Assembly: GCF_020382885.2 (NCBI RefSeq)
Contig: NC_058504.1
Location: forward strand, 10,468,519-10,532,518
Direction of reading: 5' to 3'
From: Scatophagus argus
Taxonomy: Eukaryota; Chordata; Actinopteri; Scatophagidae
Length of the DNA stretch: 64,000 bases
Both the position numbers and the translations under genes were made by a program. The first letter of the stretch is position 1. Each line of letters begins with the position of its first letter. Below the pieces are notes generated by a model. The model was not told the origin of the DNA. It saw only the letters and a program-made list of their open reading frames with translations, and searched no databases. Positions 1 to 12,800 of this stretch are shown one piece after another.

Positions 1-1
1 C

Positions 2-2490
2 AGGAAGGAGCTGCTCAGAATGTTTCAGGAAAGCCTGGGTCCATCAAGCCCTCTATCACCCACTTCATCCTCAACATCTTGGGAGAGTTCCCCTCAACTT
101 CGTCGTGCCGCAGTACCGTTTCTGCTGCAGTTAGCTGCAATGTCCCCCTACCTCTTTGGTGCAGTGTCTGCAGAATTGGTAGAGCTGCTACGGCCTCCTG
201 TGCTTCTCCAGCTGCAGGCCTTGTTGCAGGGCCTCCCAAGAGAGGAACTGGATAACATGCTGGGACTAGCTGTCCACCTTATCAGCCAGAGCCCATCAGG
301 AGGTGCCCGGGTCCTCCGTTTTCTGGCAGACACGGCAACCCCTGCATCGGTCATCATCTCCGGCCCTACACCTGCCCCTCATGAAGGAGTCAGAGAAGGT
401 TGCGATCGCCTCCTTCAGATGCTGCTTCTGCATCTCCACAAACTGGTCTTCAACCGCTCAGATGGAGTTGAGGTCAACCCCCATCACTCTGCTTCCTCTC
501 AGCCCCAGAGAGTTATCCCCTTCTTGGAGGAGCTGCAGTCTCACATAGGTCAGCTATGTGCCGAGACACTGCGACTGGAGAGGAAGCGTCACCTGTGGCT
601 GCACCAGCTGCTCTGTCTGCTGTCTGTGTATGGAGGTCCCAGCATAGCCACTGAGGCCTTCTGCCAGCTGCTCACCCAGGCCCGTAACCCAGAGGAGTTG
701 GCTCTGGCCTGGCAGCTCCATACCATGCTTTCCTCTTGCATGGTGGGACTCATTCCTGCCGCTGTAACTCGCTGTGTGGCTCAGATACATACACACACTC
801 TGGGGCCCCGGCAGCTGAAGCAGCTGCTGCTTAACCTGGCCACAGCCATCCAGAGTCAAGATGAGGAGAAAAGAGGAACAGCAGGTGTTCAGTCCTCCAT
901 GGCCATTCAGGTGGGCTCAGCTGTGTCAGGACACCTTCATGATTTTGGCCCGCTCCTTCTCCACGGTGACCCGGCTGTATCTCATGCTGCAGTGCGTCTC
1001 CTGTCATGCAGCCCGCTCCCTCGCACCTCCTCCCCAGCACACCTGCTCCTGCTCTCCCGTGCTGCAGTCACTCACTTCTTTCTTGCGTTGCGGAAAAGAG
1101 GTGAAGGAGGGAAGGTGGGGAGAGATGGGGGACAGGCAGGCGAGGCGGTGAACTGTTCAGTCCTGCTCCTGTCCCGTTTTGCAGCGTATTCTCCACTTAC
1201 TCTCAAGGCAGTACTGCAGCAGCTGGTTGAGGGAGCGCTACATAAAGGCAATGCTGACTTGTTTGGAGGGCAGATCGCTGACATGTCTGGTGCCCCTGTG
1301 ACTTCCCCATCTGTGTCCCCTGACCTCGGAGCCTCTTTGCTGGACATCAACTGTCATTTTGGTACCACCGCCAACTTTTCTGGCAGCGTGTGGTCTGTGT
1401 TTCATGCTGGGGTGATTGGCAAGGGTTTGAAGGTCCGCACCGCAAGCAAGCTGACTGACCCTTCTGGGGTCATCCAGGTGAGGAGCACAATTGATTAAGG
1501 GCTGTAATTGAGCGTAATTTCAAGCAAAACGTGGATTGAATAAGATAACAACAGTGCGTTCCAAGATATACATAAGTTAGGCTGATTTGCCCTTTATAAA
1601 TAAGGTGAATGCACATTTAAGCAGCCTTTTCAGTTAGTTTTATTTTTAAAATACATAATGTAGACATACATCATGTAAATCTGACAGAGAAAAAAATGAC
1701 AAAAATCTGTGTGTGTGTTTTATGTCACCAAGACTAAAACTGTGTCACCTTCATTTTCTTCTGTCTGTAGAATATTCAGACTCTGCTAGCTGTCATAGTC
1801 CAGTGTTGCAGCTCCTCTGGCCTCAACGGTTCTATCAATGGCTCGCGATCACCGTCTGACCCTGACGAGCCCTCACCCATCAACGCAGAGGCAGCCAAGG
1901 TAGTTGCAGTCACATTGGTGGAAAACGTCTGTCCGGATGTTGCCAATGGCGAGCTGTCCTGGCCCCCAGAAGAGCACGCCCGCACCACAGTGGAGCGAGA
2001 CATTCACATCCGACGTTGCTTTGAAGCCCACCCGGTGATCTTCCCTCTGCTCCATGTTGTGGCAGCTGGACGTCCAGCTCTCTGCTACTGCTCAGCTGTG
2101 CTCAGAGGCCTCCTGGCCACTCTGCTTGCCCACTGGGAGGCATCACGCGGGATGTTGTCCACAGATTCCCCATGGCACCTCCAGGCATCCTGCCTCCTTG
2201 TGTCATGCATGGGAGAGGGCCAGCTGCTACCTCCTGTGCTGGCCAACGTCCACGAAACCTTCCCCCACCTCACTCCCTTTGAGGTTAGGCTGCTGCTCCT
2301 GGCTGTGTGGGAGTACATGAGAGGCAATGGGCCCATGCCCCAGAAGTTTGTTTTCAACTCAGAGAAGGGCCTGTTCTGCAGGGATTTCTCACGGGATGGT
2401 GATGTGGCAAGATATGTGGCACCGATCCACAGTGTCCTGCATAAAAACATAGATAGACTGGGACATCTGTGCTGGCGATTCCAGCTCTAA
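2..2490 (+). CDS. ints5: Integrator complex subunit 5, 5' end outside the window
   Basis: INTS5 is a helical-repeat scaffold subunit of the nuclear Integrator complex, which cleaves nascent snRNA and other Pol II transcripts. Two coding exons are visible: 2-1477 (open from the left edge) and 1771-2490, ending in TAA. The intron 1478-1770 is GT/AG and phase 0. Together they encode about 731 residues. Human INTS5 has about 1019, so roughly the first 300 residues lie upstream. Diagnostic matches to remembered INTS5 include [10 protein letters not shown] near the left edge, [51 protein letters not shown]-like [42 protein letters not shown] and [12 protein letters not shown]. The downstream neighbour is ganab, as I recall for human 11q12.3. 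Residues about 12-25 of the visible part are Ser/Pro-rich and differ from mammals. No catalytic motif is expected. Confidence 0.95.
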
Positions 2491-2839
2491 AGGGTAGTGG
2501 AAAGCAAACCGAAGAGCAGGTAACAGGGAATGAGTAGAGACTATAAAATAGATGGAGTTAAATTGCTCCAAGATTGGACTGCAAAGTTGCTTTCACTGTA
2601 CTTCAGTTTCATATAAGTACAAGCTGTGTTCATGTGTTTGTGTACGTTTTGTACTATATTTTTAGACTTGATACATTTCCAACTAGTTGTTTCTGTAGAA
2701 AAATACAACTTAACTCTGCTAAATCATTTATAGATTATTTTGTATCATTTTCAAATTGTTCATGTTCTAAAGTTGTGGCTACAAACATGCCTTGCATCTG
2801 TTGTTATATGTGCAAACTGTCGTTAATACCACTTCACAA

Positions 2840-2845
2840 AATAAA
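2840..2845 (+). terminator. ints5 polyadenylation signal (AATAAA)
   Basis: A canonical AATAAA lies 350 bases after the ints5 stop codon. It is followed within about 40 bases by a dispersed repeat, so the 3' UTR is probably short (about 2491-2865). Seen in sequence; use of this signal is inferred. Confidence 0.6.
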
Positions 2846-2891
2846 TTTGAATTTGGTCCTAGAGCCTGGAAATGAACCTCCTTGTTGATGC

Positions 2892-3160
2892 CAGTGGTTT
2901 CCAACCTGTTTGGTTTGTGATCCCTTAATACTAAGCACTAAATCACAGGAAAGTAGTTCTTCTTTCCTACAAACTGATTTTTTTTTAGGTAAAAATATAT
3001 TGTAAAAAAAACAAACAGATACTAGAAAATTGATATAAACCTATGTAAGAGTCTTTTTTTTGTTTCTTATTATTTTATATCCTTTTAATCATCTTGCGAC
3101 TCCTTCGACACGTCTACTGGTCCCTGTGGGGGCCCTGATCACCCAGGTTGTAAATTAATG
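2892..3160. mobile_element. Degenerate short DNA-transposon-like repeat (MITE)
   Basis: The left end starts CAGTGGTTTCCAACCTG. The right end, read on the minus strand, starts CATTAATTTACAACCTGGG and continues into a GGGCCCCCAC tract. This resembles the abundant fish repeat whose ends read CAGTGGTTCCCAACCTGGGG. The element is AT-rich inside and carries no coding capacity. The ends are diverged, so the copy is old. Family assignment is from memory. Confidence 0.5.
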
Positions 3161-3162
3161 AA

Positions 3163-3240
3163 CAGGGGTTGGACATAAAAATGGAGACACCTTTATATTA
3201 TATATGCATTTCATTAGCCCCCTACCCCTTTGTATTTAAG
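3163..3240. mobile_element. Fragment resembling a Tc1/mariner element end
   Basis: The stretch begins CAGGGGTTGGACATAAAAAT and continues ATGGAGACACC. I recall similar starts (CAGGGGTTGGACAA...) at the ends of a fish mariner-type transposon. Only one end is visible and there is no transposase. It abuts the preceding repeat, so this intergenic stretch is a small repeat graveyard. Confidence 0.35.
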
Positions 3241-3830
3241 GAGGACAAAATAACACTTTTTCTTTTATAATGACAAATAAAAAACAATTCAACACCAGAA
3301 ATAGTATCCTTTAAACTTACAACAGAGTCAGTCAACACGTTTTTTATTCTTTGGGTGCTTATATATATATATATACAGATACAGATACACATATGTGTTT
3401 GTCTGTGTATGTATAATATATATTTTCACGAAATTAAGATGTGTCGCAGGGCTGTTGCAATGCATTGCGTTAGATTTTACACGTGTTCAATGCGCGTACG
3501 TAGTATTGTACGTTGCACTGGTTGGAGATGAATCCAGTGCCAGTGTGTACTTTACTGACTGGGGCTCGGCGATGACGTGTAAGCGCCTGAGAGGATAAAT
3601 ATTCAAATGAAGTTCAACGACGTACTCCTTTTATCGTCAGTCTGATAAAAAAGAAAGCATTGTGGTTAAGTATAAAAACTCCATTACGGAAATGTTACGA
3701 TCAGGACAGTGCTATTCATGTTATCTTTGTTAGTTTAAAGCGATAAATATTTTAGTCAATTGAAATCTTACTTTTTAACGATCTTTGTTGCGGAGTGAAA
3801 TGGGCGGAGTCAAACTGGAGTATAATCAAG
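3241..3830 (+). promoter_or_regulatory. ganab upstream region with GC box and UPR-like element
   Basis: This is the interval before the ganab start codon. GGGCGG (a GC box) is at 3802-3807, about 25 bases before the ATG, and no TATA box is evident there. TGACGTGT at 3573-3580 is close to the TGACGTG(G/A) core bound by XBP1/ATF6. That would suit a gene for an ER glycoprotein-processing enzyme, but a single 7-mer match is weak. A short (TA)n tract lies near 3361-3375. The transcription start was not located. Confidence 0.4.
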
Positions 3831-6800
3831 ATGGCCACCTTCAGTGAGAGGTAAGACAAAGCGGGTCCGCGGTTTCATTGTGAAATTATTACTTGTTTGA
3901 GTTATCGTTAGTGTGTGGGAGGCCGAAGATTATTGCGGTGGGTGCACACTTTTGTAAGCGTGTAAACACATGTACTGTTTCAGGGTTTAACGGCCGCCAG
4001 GAAAAATCGAGATTCCCTCAATTGAATTAGCAGCTTGACAGGTTGTCTGTAGCGTTAACGTTGTCAGCAAGGTTAGCACCAAATCCTAATTAAAAGATTC
4101 GATTGACGATAACTCTACTGTCACACAGTCAGGCGTTAGTGGGTCTGTAATAGACCGATGCATTATTGTTGTCAAATTAGTAATATTCTGATGGATTTTT
4201 CCAGAATTCCGTTCAAGTGCTAGCTAACGTTAGCCCACATTAGCGGTTACGTTAGCTTCTGTAATGCTGTCTCTTGGCGTGATTTCGGCATCGACAGGAA
4301 TATGTTGTTTAGAATTCAATCTTTAGGTGACATGAAAAGCGTTTTTAAACTTTTTAAACCTGTGTACAGTAGCTGCAAGGGGATGAGGATACGGGAAATG
4401 GTTTAGCCGCCTGTTACATTTCTGGCGCTGCCTTTCACTTGCGGACACATTTTACTTCCACCGAGTGATCAAAGTCCGGATGTGTGTCTGTGCATGTTCT
4501 GTGTACGTTTGTATACTACGTGCTGTGGTTTGGCTAAGGCCCTCTCTTGGGTAATTACGGGCATTGCTCATTCAAGTGTGAGTCGGTGAATTGTAGAGAT
4601 GAATAGTAAGTAGGCTTATCCATCTTAAGTTTATGTTGCCTCCTTGATCTTTCTTTGTAGGATGGCACCTGTCTTGGTACTCTGGCTGGCTTTGTGCCTC
4701 TGTGAGACGTGGGCTGTGGACAGAGGCAACTTCAAGACCTGTGACCAGAGTGCTTTCTGCAAGTGAGTGCAATATGGAACAAAATAATGCGTTTACTGAC
4801 CTCAACTTAGTGTTAGACAAAGGAAAAACGGACAGATACTGATTTATCACTGGTGTACACTCTTGTTAAATTTTAAACAGGCGTCAGCGAGCGCTCAAGC
4901 CTGGTGAGTCTCCCTATCGAGCCCTGCTGGAGACCATGGAGCTGACAAACACAAGGCTCACTTTGCAGCTCATCAATGACAACAATAAGGTAACTTGCAT
5001 GTAGAGAAGCAGTTTTCAATGCAGAAATTATGTCTACTGGCTGCTCAACATCAAGGCTTGATAAAATTTGGCCGTACGCTAGCAGTGACTCACGTATTCT
5101 CAGCTGAACAGTGGATGTTGAAATATCCCTGCCACTTGAATTCCGGTTTCCATTCTTTGTGCTATCAAAACCAAATGCCTAAGATTGCAAACAAAATGCC
5201 GCTGGCCTCTGTTGTTGTATTTATGAGCTTGTAATGAAATTCCTCTGTACCCTCCCGTGCTCCTTCTGTATCTCCCTCTCTTCCCTGTCCTCCTGTTTGT
5301 CTCTCAGGTGCGTCTGCTGCTCGAGCTCTACCGTCTCCAGGGAAACATGACAAGGGTGAAGATTAACGAGCTGAAGCCGCTGAAGCCTCGCTATGAAGTC
5401 CCTGACGTACTTATCAGGGAGCCACCTACTGAGCCGTAAGTCTCTCTTGGGTGTTTCTTACCGACTGTGTGGTACGAGTGTAAGATTTGATATCGCGAAC
5501 CTAATATGGAAAAGAGAACAATAATGTAGGCCTTTGTCACAGCCTGTGCTTTCCACACTGTGGCAACGGCCTGTTGACTAAAAATTCATCTTAAACAAAG
5601 TGACATCTCAACCACGAAAAGCAAACCACTTACATTTTCTCCTGTGCGTTAAATACTGAGACCCATGGTGCTTAGCTCGGTTGAAACGTAGGAGGAGAGT
5701 TAGAACTGAAACTCTTCATCTCTCAACAACCTTCTCTGACTCCATTTTCATTTCAAATGTTCAACCTTGAAATTCAATTTGGCTTGACAAGGATTTAATA
5801 ACCCACAGAATTTCTTCTTAAGGTCGATGGTGAGAAGATAATAAATGAGTTCCTCAGTTTCTGTTGTCACTTTTCTTTTTCTAAACCAAAACTTCTCTTC
5901 TTCTCCCTTTCTTCTCTTTCTCTGCCTCAGCCTGTCTCTCTTGTCTCAGGACGAGAACGGGGTGGTGCTCTCCCTGGGGGCGGAGTCTCAGAGGGTCATC
6001 GTCAGCGCCCGGCCCTTCCGACTGGACATCATGGAAGGGCGAGATGTGCTGATGTCGCTGAACTCTCGCGGCCTGCTGGCCTTTGAGCACCTGAGGATGC
6101 GCAAGGACACGTGAGAAACCGTGCATGCACACACTTACAAATGCCAGCCGTCTTTTCTTTAATCCACGTCCTCACTAAGTGGATGATTTCTATTTTTGTT
6201 CCCATGAAATGGTTTGTTTTTTGAGTATTGTCTCTGACTCGTTGTTCTGTCCTCTTTTCCCTATCATCCTAGTTTCTCCTATAAAGTAACTAGCACAGTT
6301 GCTAGCGTGTGGGATAATATCAAGAGGGTTTTCTCTAGGTAAAGACCCTTAAGATTTGTAAGTGTGTATTCTGTTCGTTGTGCTAATGCTGCCAATAGTG
6401 ACCAGAAATGTAGGGACTCCCATCACATCAAGCACAGTGTTTGCCCTAAAATAAATGTGACTGAGAGTGAGAGGGGTGTGGGTGAGTGCATGCATGTCTG
6501 TGTTTAATCCGATGCTGAATTAAGGGGAAGATCCTGCTAGCATTTTGAAGGATCATTCAAACAATAGCCACTTGAGATGTTGATTTTTTATTTGTCTTAT
6601 TTCATGAAACAAAGAAAAAAAATCATCCAGATCATGAAAATAATCATCCAGATCATGAAAAAATTCCTTTCAGCAGAATGATGTGATCTCTGCTGTGTCT
6701 CGCAGTGATTTTTACTGTGCACCAGAGTTTTGTCAGATCAGTGTTCAGTTGCCTAGTACGCAGTGTCGCTGCAGCAGGTGTGATGCTGCAACTGCATGAC

Positions 6801-9800
6801 TGACTGTTTTCTGACCAGTTATGTTAACCGAAATGATTTGTCCCGCTTGCTCGGTTCATTGTCAGAGCTAACTGCAGTAGATGGAAAAATAACAAGTAGT
6901 CTGTTTCCCACCATGTAGTTTGTCTAATGTGATAATGCAGCCCAGTCCCAAACCCATCAGCAACATCTCTCTTTGTGGTTATGCTTCATTTTGTGTTCCA
7001 GTTTATAGGTGGTAATTCTCTAAATTGGGACGCTTTCCGCACCTTTTCTGGGACAGTGCTTTGTTTGAGCTCTAAAGCCAACCGTACTCTCATTATTGCG
7101 GAAAAGCAGCTTTTGTTTTGTCTTCCTCATTGTTGTGTTTTTGGTGTATTATGACAGTCCTGCACTGATATATGCAGTTTGGTTGCAATTTAAGATTGAG
7201 GCTAAATTGTTGAGTAGCGTCACTGAGTGAAACAATAACAAATCATCATCACATCGAGACCAAACTCATGACAGTTTCTGGGTGAAATGTCAGCCTCCAG
7301 ATTTTACCATGTTTGTTACAAAAACACTGCCCAGTATCTGTCTACTCACAATGTTCACACTATCGTGGGCAGTATGACTGCATATGTTTTGGGGGGAAAA
7401 TAAAAAAAAGAAGTTGTATAAAGCCTTTTGCGATTTCAGTGAGAGATACATGGCTTCAAGTAATGTCATTTTGTCAGTTGGGGCTGGAGACTACAAATTT
7501 TTAGATGTCTGTAGCCCACTCCTCACCTTTACTTGAGGCAAGCGGCTCAAGGCTACATTGTCCTCTACGTGTTTTAACTTCAGCTGAACTGTTGGTGGTC
7601 CAGTTGTATTTACTGTAATCCAGATAGAGGATTTCACAAGGTGCAGAATTTATTTTTAAAAAAAAAAAAAAGAAAGAAAAGTAAAAAAGAAACAACCTCT
7701 CTGGTTCTGCTATTTCAGTTTTGATCTCTTTTCCCTTTTTTGTTAACTGGCCATCATAAGTCTGACAAGGCTGTAACAGTGCAATGGCAAATCAGTGGAG
7801 TTTTCTTTCTGTTTACAAATTACTGGTTGCCTTTAAGTTGGCTGCACAGGCTCATCTGTGGAACGACACAGCCTTGTTTTCTGCTCTAACAGGCTTACAG
7901 AACTTCTTTTGGCTTCACTGCCTCTTGCATGTGCACTGTTGCAGATCATTTGCCACCACAGCTGTGTGTGACTACCAAAATTTGTATCAGTTCAAGGCTT
8001 GTTTGAATTGTTCTTTGGTGCATTGCCATGGTTTTGATACACCACGGTATTCAGGGGATCCACTGGGTACCAGTTGATTATGGACCCATGTCGGGGTTAG
8101 ATGCTGCAGTCTCTCGAGGTCCTCTCCCATAATGTGTAGCTTGAAATAGCCACAAGGTAGGGAGTTGCTCTGTCCCTTTTGTCATTAAATTCAAGACCAA
8201 GTAGAGTATTTGTTAGTTGTCACTTGGAAGTCGGTGGGCATTCACCAACCTCCCTGTTTGTACGTCCTTTTCCTTTTATCATAGTTTAATATTAATAAAC
8301 TTCCCATTTGTTGTTACTCATCACGAGATAGCATTACCATAGTGACACGTCTTTCTTCTGTCCTATTTCCCTTTCCTCAACCCTCCCTGCATTCTTTGTG
8401 CCATGGAGCAGTCAGGCAGACCCAGAGGCCGAGAAGAAAGAAGAGGCCGATCCGGCGAACCAGGCCGAGGTATTACACCCCAAAACACACTTCATTTCCG
8501 TTTCCTGTCTTTATTTGTCTCAGCTTCAATCTTCGCTTGCAAATTACATTTCTGTTCTCCCTGTTTGTCTGCCAGACGGCAAAAGAAGAGGAAGAGAAAG
8601 TAGAAGATGGGATGTGGGAGGAAACGTTTAAATCGCACTCGGACAGCAAACCTAATGGTAGGTCCTGCTTACTTTTTCAGTTATAGTTAATTTTGACTGA
8701 TCTGTTAATGTGCGTGTGTGTGTTAGTTTCTAATTTAATCTAACTGATCATTGGTCCTCTCACCTTACAGGTCCATCTGCTGTTAGTTTAGACTTTTCTT
8801 TACCGGGTTTTGAGCACGTTTACGGCATCCCAGAACATGCAGACACCCTCAGACTCAAAACAACAGAGTGAGTGTTAACAAGTCTTGTATTTACGCTGGG
8901 TGCCAGAAGAACAATGGTCAGTGAAGGTTCGTTGCTCTGAGTGTTTGTTCTTTTGTTTCACAGTAATGGAGATCCGTATCGGCTCTACAATCTCGATGTC
9001 TTCCAATATGAGCTGTACAACCCTATGGCCCTTTATGGCGCTGTACCGGTCATGTTGGCCCACAACACTCAGCGGACCACAGGCATTTTCTGGCTCAATG
9101 CTGCCGAGACCTGGGTAGATATCAGCTCCAACACAGCTGGAAAGGTACAATTTTTCTTTGGGGCTGTTTTGTTCAGAAATCACTAGCACTAAATGTCTGC
9201 TGCCAAAATAGCAGTTGCCTCACTCACTCGTTTTCTTCTCTCTCCAGACTGTGTTTGGGAAAATGCTGGATTATGTGCAGGGATCCAGTGAGACGCCGCA
9301 GACGGATGTGCGTTGGATCTCTGAAAGCGGCATCATTGATGTCTTCATAATGCTCGGACCAACACCCAAAGACGTCTTCTCTCAGTATGCCTCTCTCACA
9401 GGTAGGAAGATGGATTTGCATGAGCACAAAAATATATGCAGTTATGTTTTTGTCTTAAATAGATTCAGTTTGCAGAGATTCCTGTTGACTTGTTCTCTTC
9501 TGCAAAAGAACTGACATTTGAAACCGTTTTGACAGTCTTCAGTTGAAACAACCACTCACTTATGTGTAATTCTCAAAATTAAAAACTTAATGAAAAGAAA
9601 TTTTAATTTCTCAATTTAAACTTTTTTCACTTAAATGAAATTTGTAGTTATGAAAATAATTAAAATCACGAGAGCGCTGGAGTCATTCAGACCTTAAACA
9701 CAAAGGAATTCGTTCAGTTTTTAACAAGTGAATTCTCTGACAAGGAAGATAAAATCAAGATAAAATATGAAGACATTTTGCTCCCTTATATCAGTATCTG

Positions 9801-12800
9801 TGCAGCCCAGTAAAAGCTCCTCAGTCTCAGCTTCTCTCCACATCTTGTCCTTCAGGCACCCAGGCTTTCCCTCCCCTATCAGCTGTGGGCTACCATCAGT
9901 GCCGCTGGAACTACAACGACCAGGAAGACGTGCAGGCGGTGGATGCTGGCTTTGACGAGCACGATATCCCCTATGACTATATCTGGCTTGACATTGAGCA
10001 CACGGATGGCAAGCGCTACTTCACCTGGGATCCACACAAGTTTGCAACGCCAAAGGAGATGCTGCAGGGTCTTATGGACAAGAAACGCAAGGTACGACTG
10101 ATGATCCAATAATCACGTCTGTGCCTATGGACAATGTCAGGATCCATAATTGCTGCTTTCTATCTCACTTTAACTTTTTTGTTTTGTTTTTTTTTTTAAA
10201 TAGATGGTGGCCATTGTGGACCCTCATATCAAAGTAGACAGCAACTACAAGATCCATAATGAAATCCGCTCTCGTGGTTTTTATGTCAAGAATAAAGACG
10301 GTGGAGACTACGAGGGCTGGTGCTGGCCTGGTAAGAGACTGACAACTCAACGCCAAACGACATAAAATCTGTAGAAAATGAATTTGTAAATATACTTTAA
10401 AGAACTGGATCTTTGCTGAGGAAAATTATTTATAGTGGCATGTTTTTCCTTCATTAGTACAATGAATATTTCTGTCTTTTCTCTTTCTCCTCGGGATGCG
10501 TGATGGCTTTTAGGAAGTGCCAGCTATCCAGACTTCACCCGTGCAGACATGAGGGCCTGGTGGGCCAGCATGTTCGCCTATGATCAGTATGAGGTGAGTC
10601 TCGAGGGCACGTCTGTCACTAATCTGCAACTACATGTGCAAGTGAGATACTGAGGATTTGGCTTGTTGGCTCCTTGTGTCCAAGACAACACAATGATTGA
10701 GAAACACTCACACTGACAATGACAGCGGGTCATTTTTAAAATGTTGTTTAACTGGAAAATGTCAGTAACTTATTCTCACTGGGCAGCTGCTAACTACAGG
10801 CCCAATCTTCCACTGTTGGCCACTTTTAGAATCAGATTTATCAGATCTGTTCATGGATTTAAAATAGCATATTTTCCATAATATGGTTCGATTGGCATGG
10901 AGTCTTACATCCACTATCTCTGTCCACTCCAGGGTACCATGGAGAACCTGTATACGTGGAACGACATGAACGAGCCATCAGTGTTCAACGGACCAGAGGT
11001 CACTATGCATAAGGACGCAGTGCACGGAGCCTGGGAGCACCGTGATGTGCACAACCTCTATGGCCTCTATGTGGTGAGTGCACTCCGTCATCTGTGGATT
11101 TGTGTGAAGAACTGAATCTTTCTGTTAAATGTTTCCTCAAATTCTGGAGAATTTAGACATTGTTGTTAAGTTTTTATGCGTGAATGTAACTGCTATCAAG
11201 TGGGCTACTCTTATTTAAAAGGGGGGAAAATGACTGGAACTGGATTTCCCTGTTGTGTCAGTACAGAAACACAAGTCAGTTTTTTTTTTTGGCTGAATAA
11301 GATGACCTGTAGCAATAATAATTTGGCAGCTTTAGGCAAGCGAAAAGGTGGAAATCAAATGCGAGGCATTATGGTTTTAAAGTAATGTTAATGATCTGAT
11401 CATTCTGTCATGTTTTGGCAATTTGCGAGCTATGACAGGATGATCTGATCATCCTGTCAAAGCTCGCAAGTTGCCTTGAAAGAGAACCAAAATATGCTCT
11501 AAAGTTCAGATGATAGAAATAAAAAACACCTGCTCTCCACTGACGATCCTGTGTACAACCCGCAGCAAAGGGCCACAGCGGAGGGTCTGATCCAGAGGTC
11601 GGGAGGAGTTGAGCGACCGTTTGTCCTGACCAGAGCCTTCTTTGCTGGGTCCCAGCGTTACGGTAAGCCCTTTAGTTCTTCATTTAAACTACAATTCCAT
11701 GTTACACCACAGAACAGAAGCTGTTGATCTGTGACCAAAGATCCAAGTCTCTTGAGTTATATGCTAGAATACTTTTGTGTCAGGCTATTTTAGTGCAAGA
11801 ACTTTGGTGTTAAGCGTGTGTTTGTGTGTGTCTCTAGGCGCTGTTTGGACAGGAGATAACGCTGCAGAGTGGGACCATCTGAAGATCTCTATCCCCATGT
11901 GTCTGAGCCTGGGCCTGGTGGGAATCTCTTTCTGTGGTGGTGAGTATTATCAAGCAAAAAAAACAAAGTTGCTTGAAAATATACATTTTTATAACATGTG
12001 GAGCTTAGTTAATGTTGCTATGAATTTAGTGTAGCAATTCAATGATATCAAAACCCTGTTGGAAGCTTTTTTTTTTCTTTTATCCATGAGATCTTTGGAC
12101 ATATCCATCATGATCATTTTTTTCAGCTTTCAGAATATTTGATGAAATAAACCCTTTAAAAACTGAGAGATGGAAGTAGGACAGAAGCCACTGCAGACAC
12201 CCTGTAGCAACTTGCCTCATTTGCAAACAGTTACAATAAAATACCAGCAGTATTTTACAATAAAATACTAGCAGTAATATTTGTGAGTATTTAAATGACT
12301 GTTAGCAGTCGACTTGTCTGGACTGTTTTTTGAGGATTAACGTTATGGAGGATCCTTTAACGTTTTGTTGAGTGTATGCTTTAGAGCTTACATTCAACTA
12401 GAATTAGAAGGATACATTGCACATCTTTTGCTCACCACTCTAAATCATCTGCCAGAGAATCCTATACAGCTGTCAAGCAGGACTGTGGCACTTTGATGGA
12501 AGGAAATCCATTCAATAAAACCAGTATCCTGAAAATAGTTTCAGTTGCATGCAGTAAGATCAGGTGCTTAATTTGGAGCAGGAAAAGCACACATTTTATT
12601 CTCGTCCAGCTATAAGCTCACAGGTTTGTTTACAGCAAAACATTTCATTCATATCAGGCTCTGAACAACCCGGACCTAACACACTAATATTAAAACTGAA
12701 CTGTTTGCCTCGTAGCTGACGTCGGTGGTTTCTTCAAGTCCCCGAGCACTGAGCTGCTGGTGCGTTGGTATCAGACCGGTGCGTACCAGCCGTTCTTCAG

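Noticed and set aside
1-110. A second frame at the left edge also reads protein-like ([19 protein letters not shown]), suggesting a frameshift in ints5
   Set aside because: The other frame contains [12 protein letters not shown] directly joined to [18 protein letters not shown], which matches INTS5 (RRELLRMFHDSL ... PFLLQLAVMSP) without any shift; the region between is variable in mammals.
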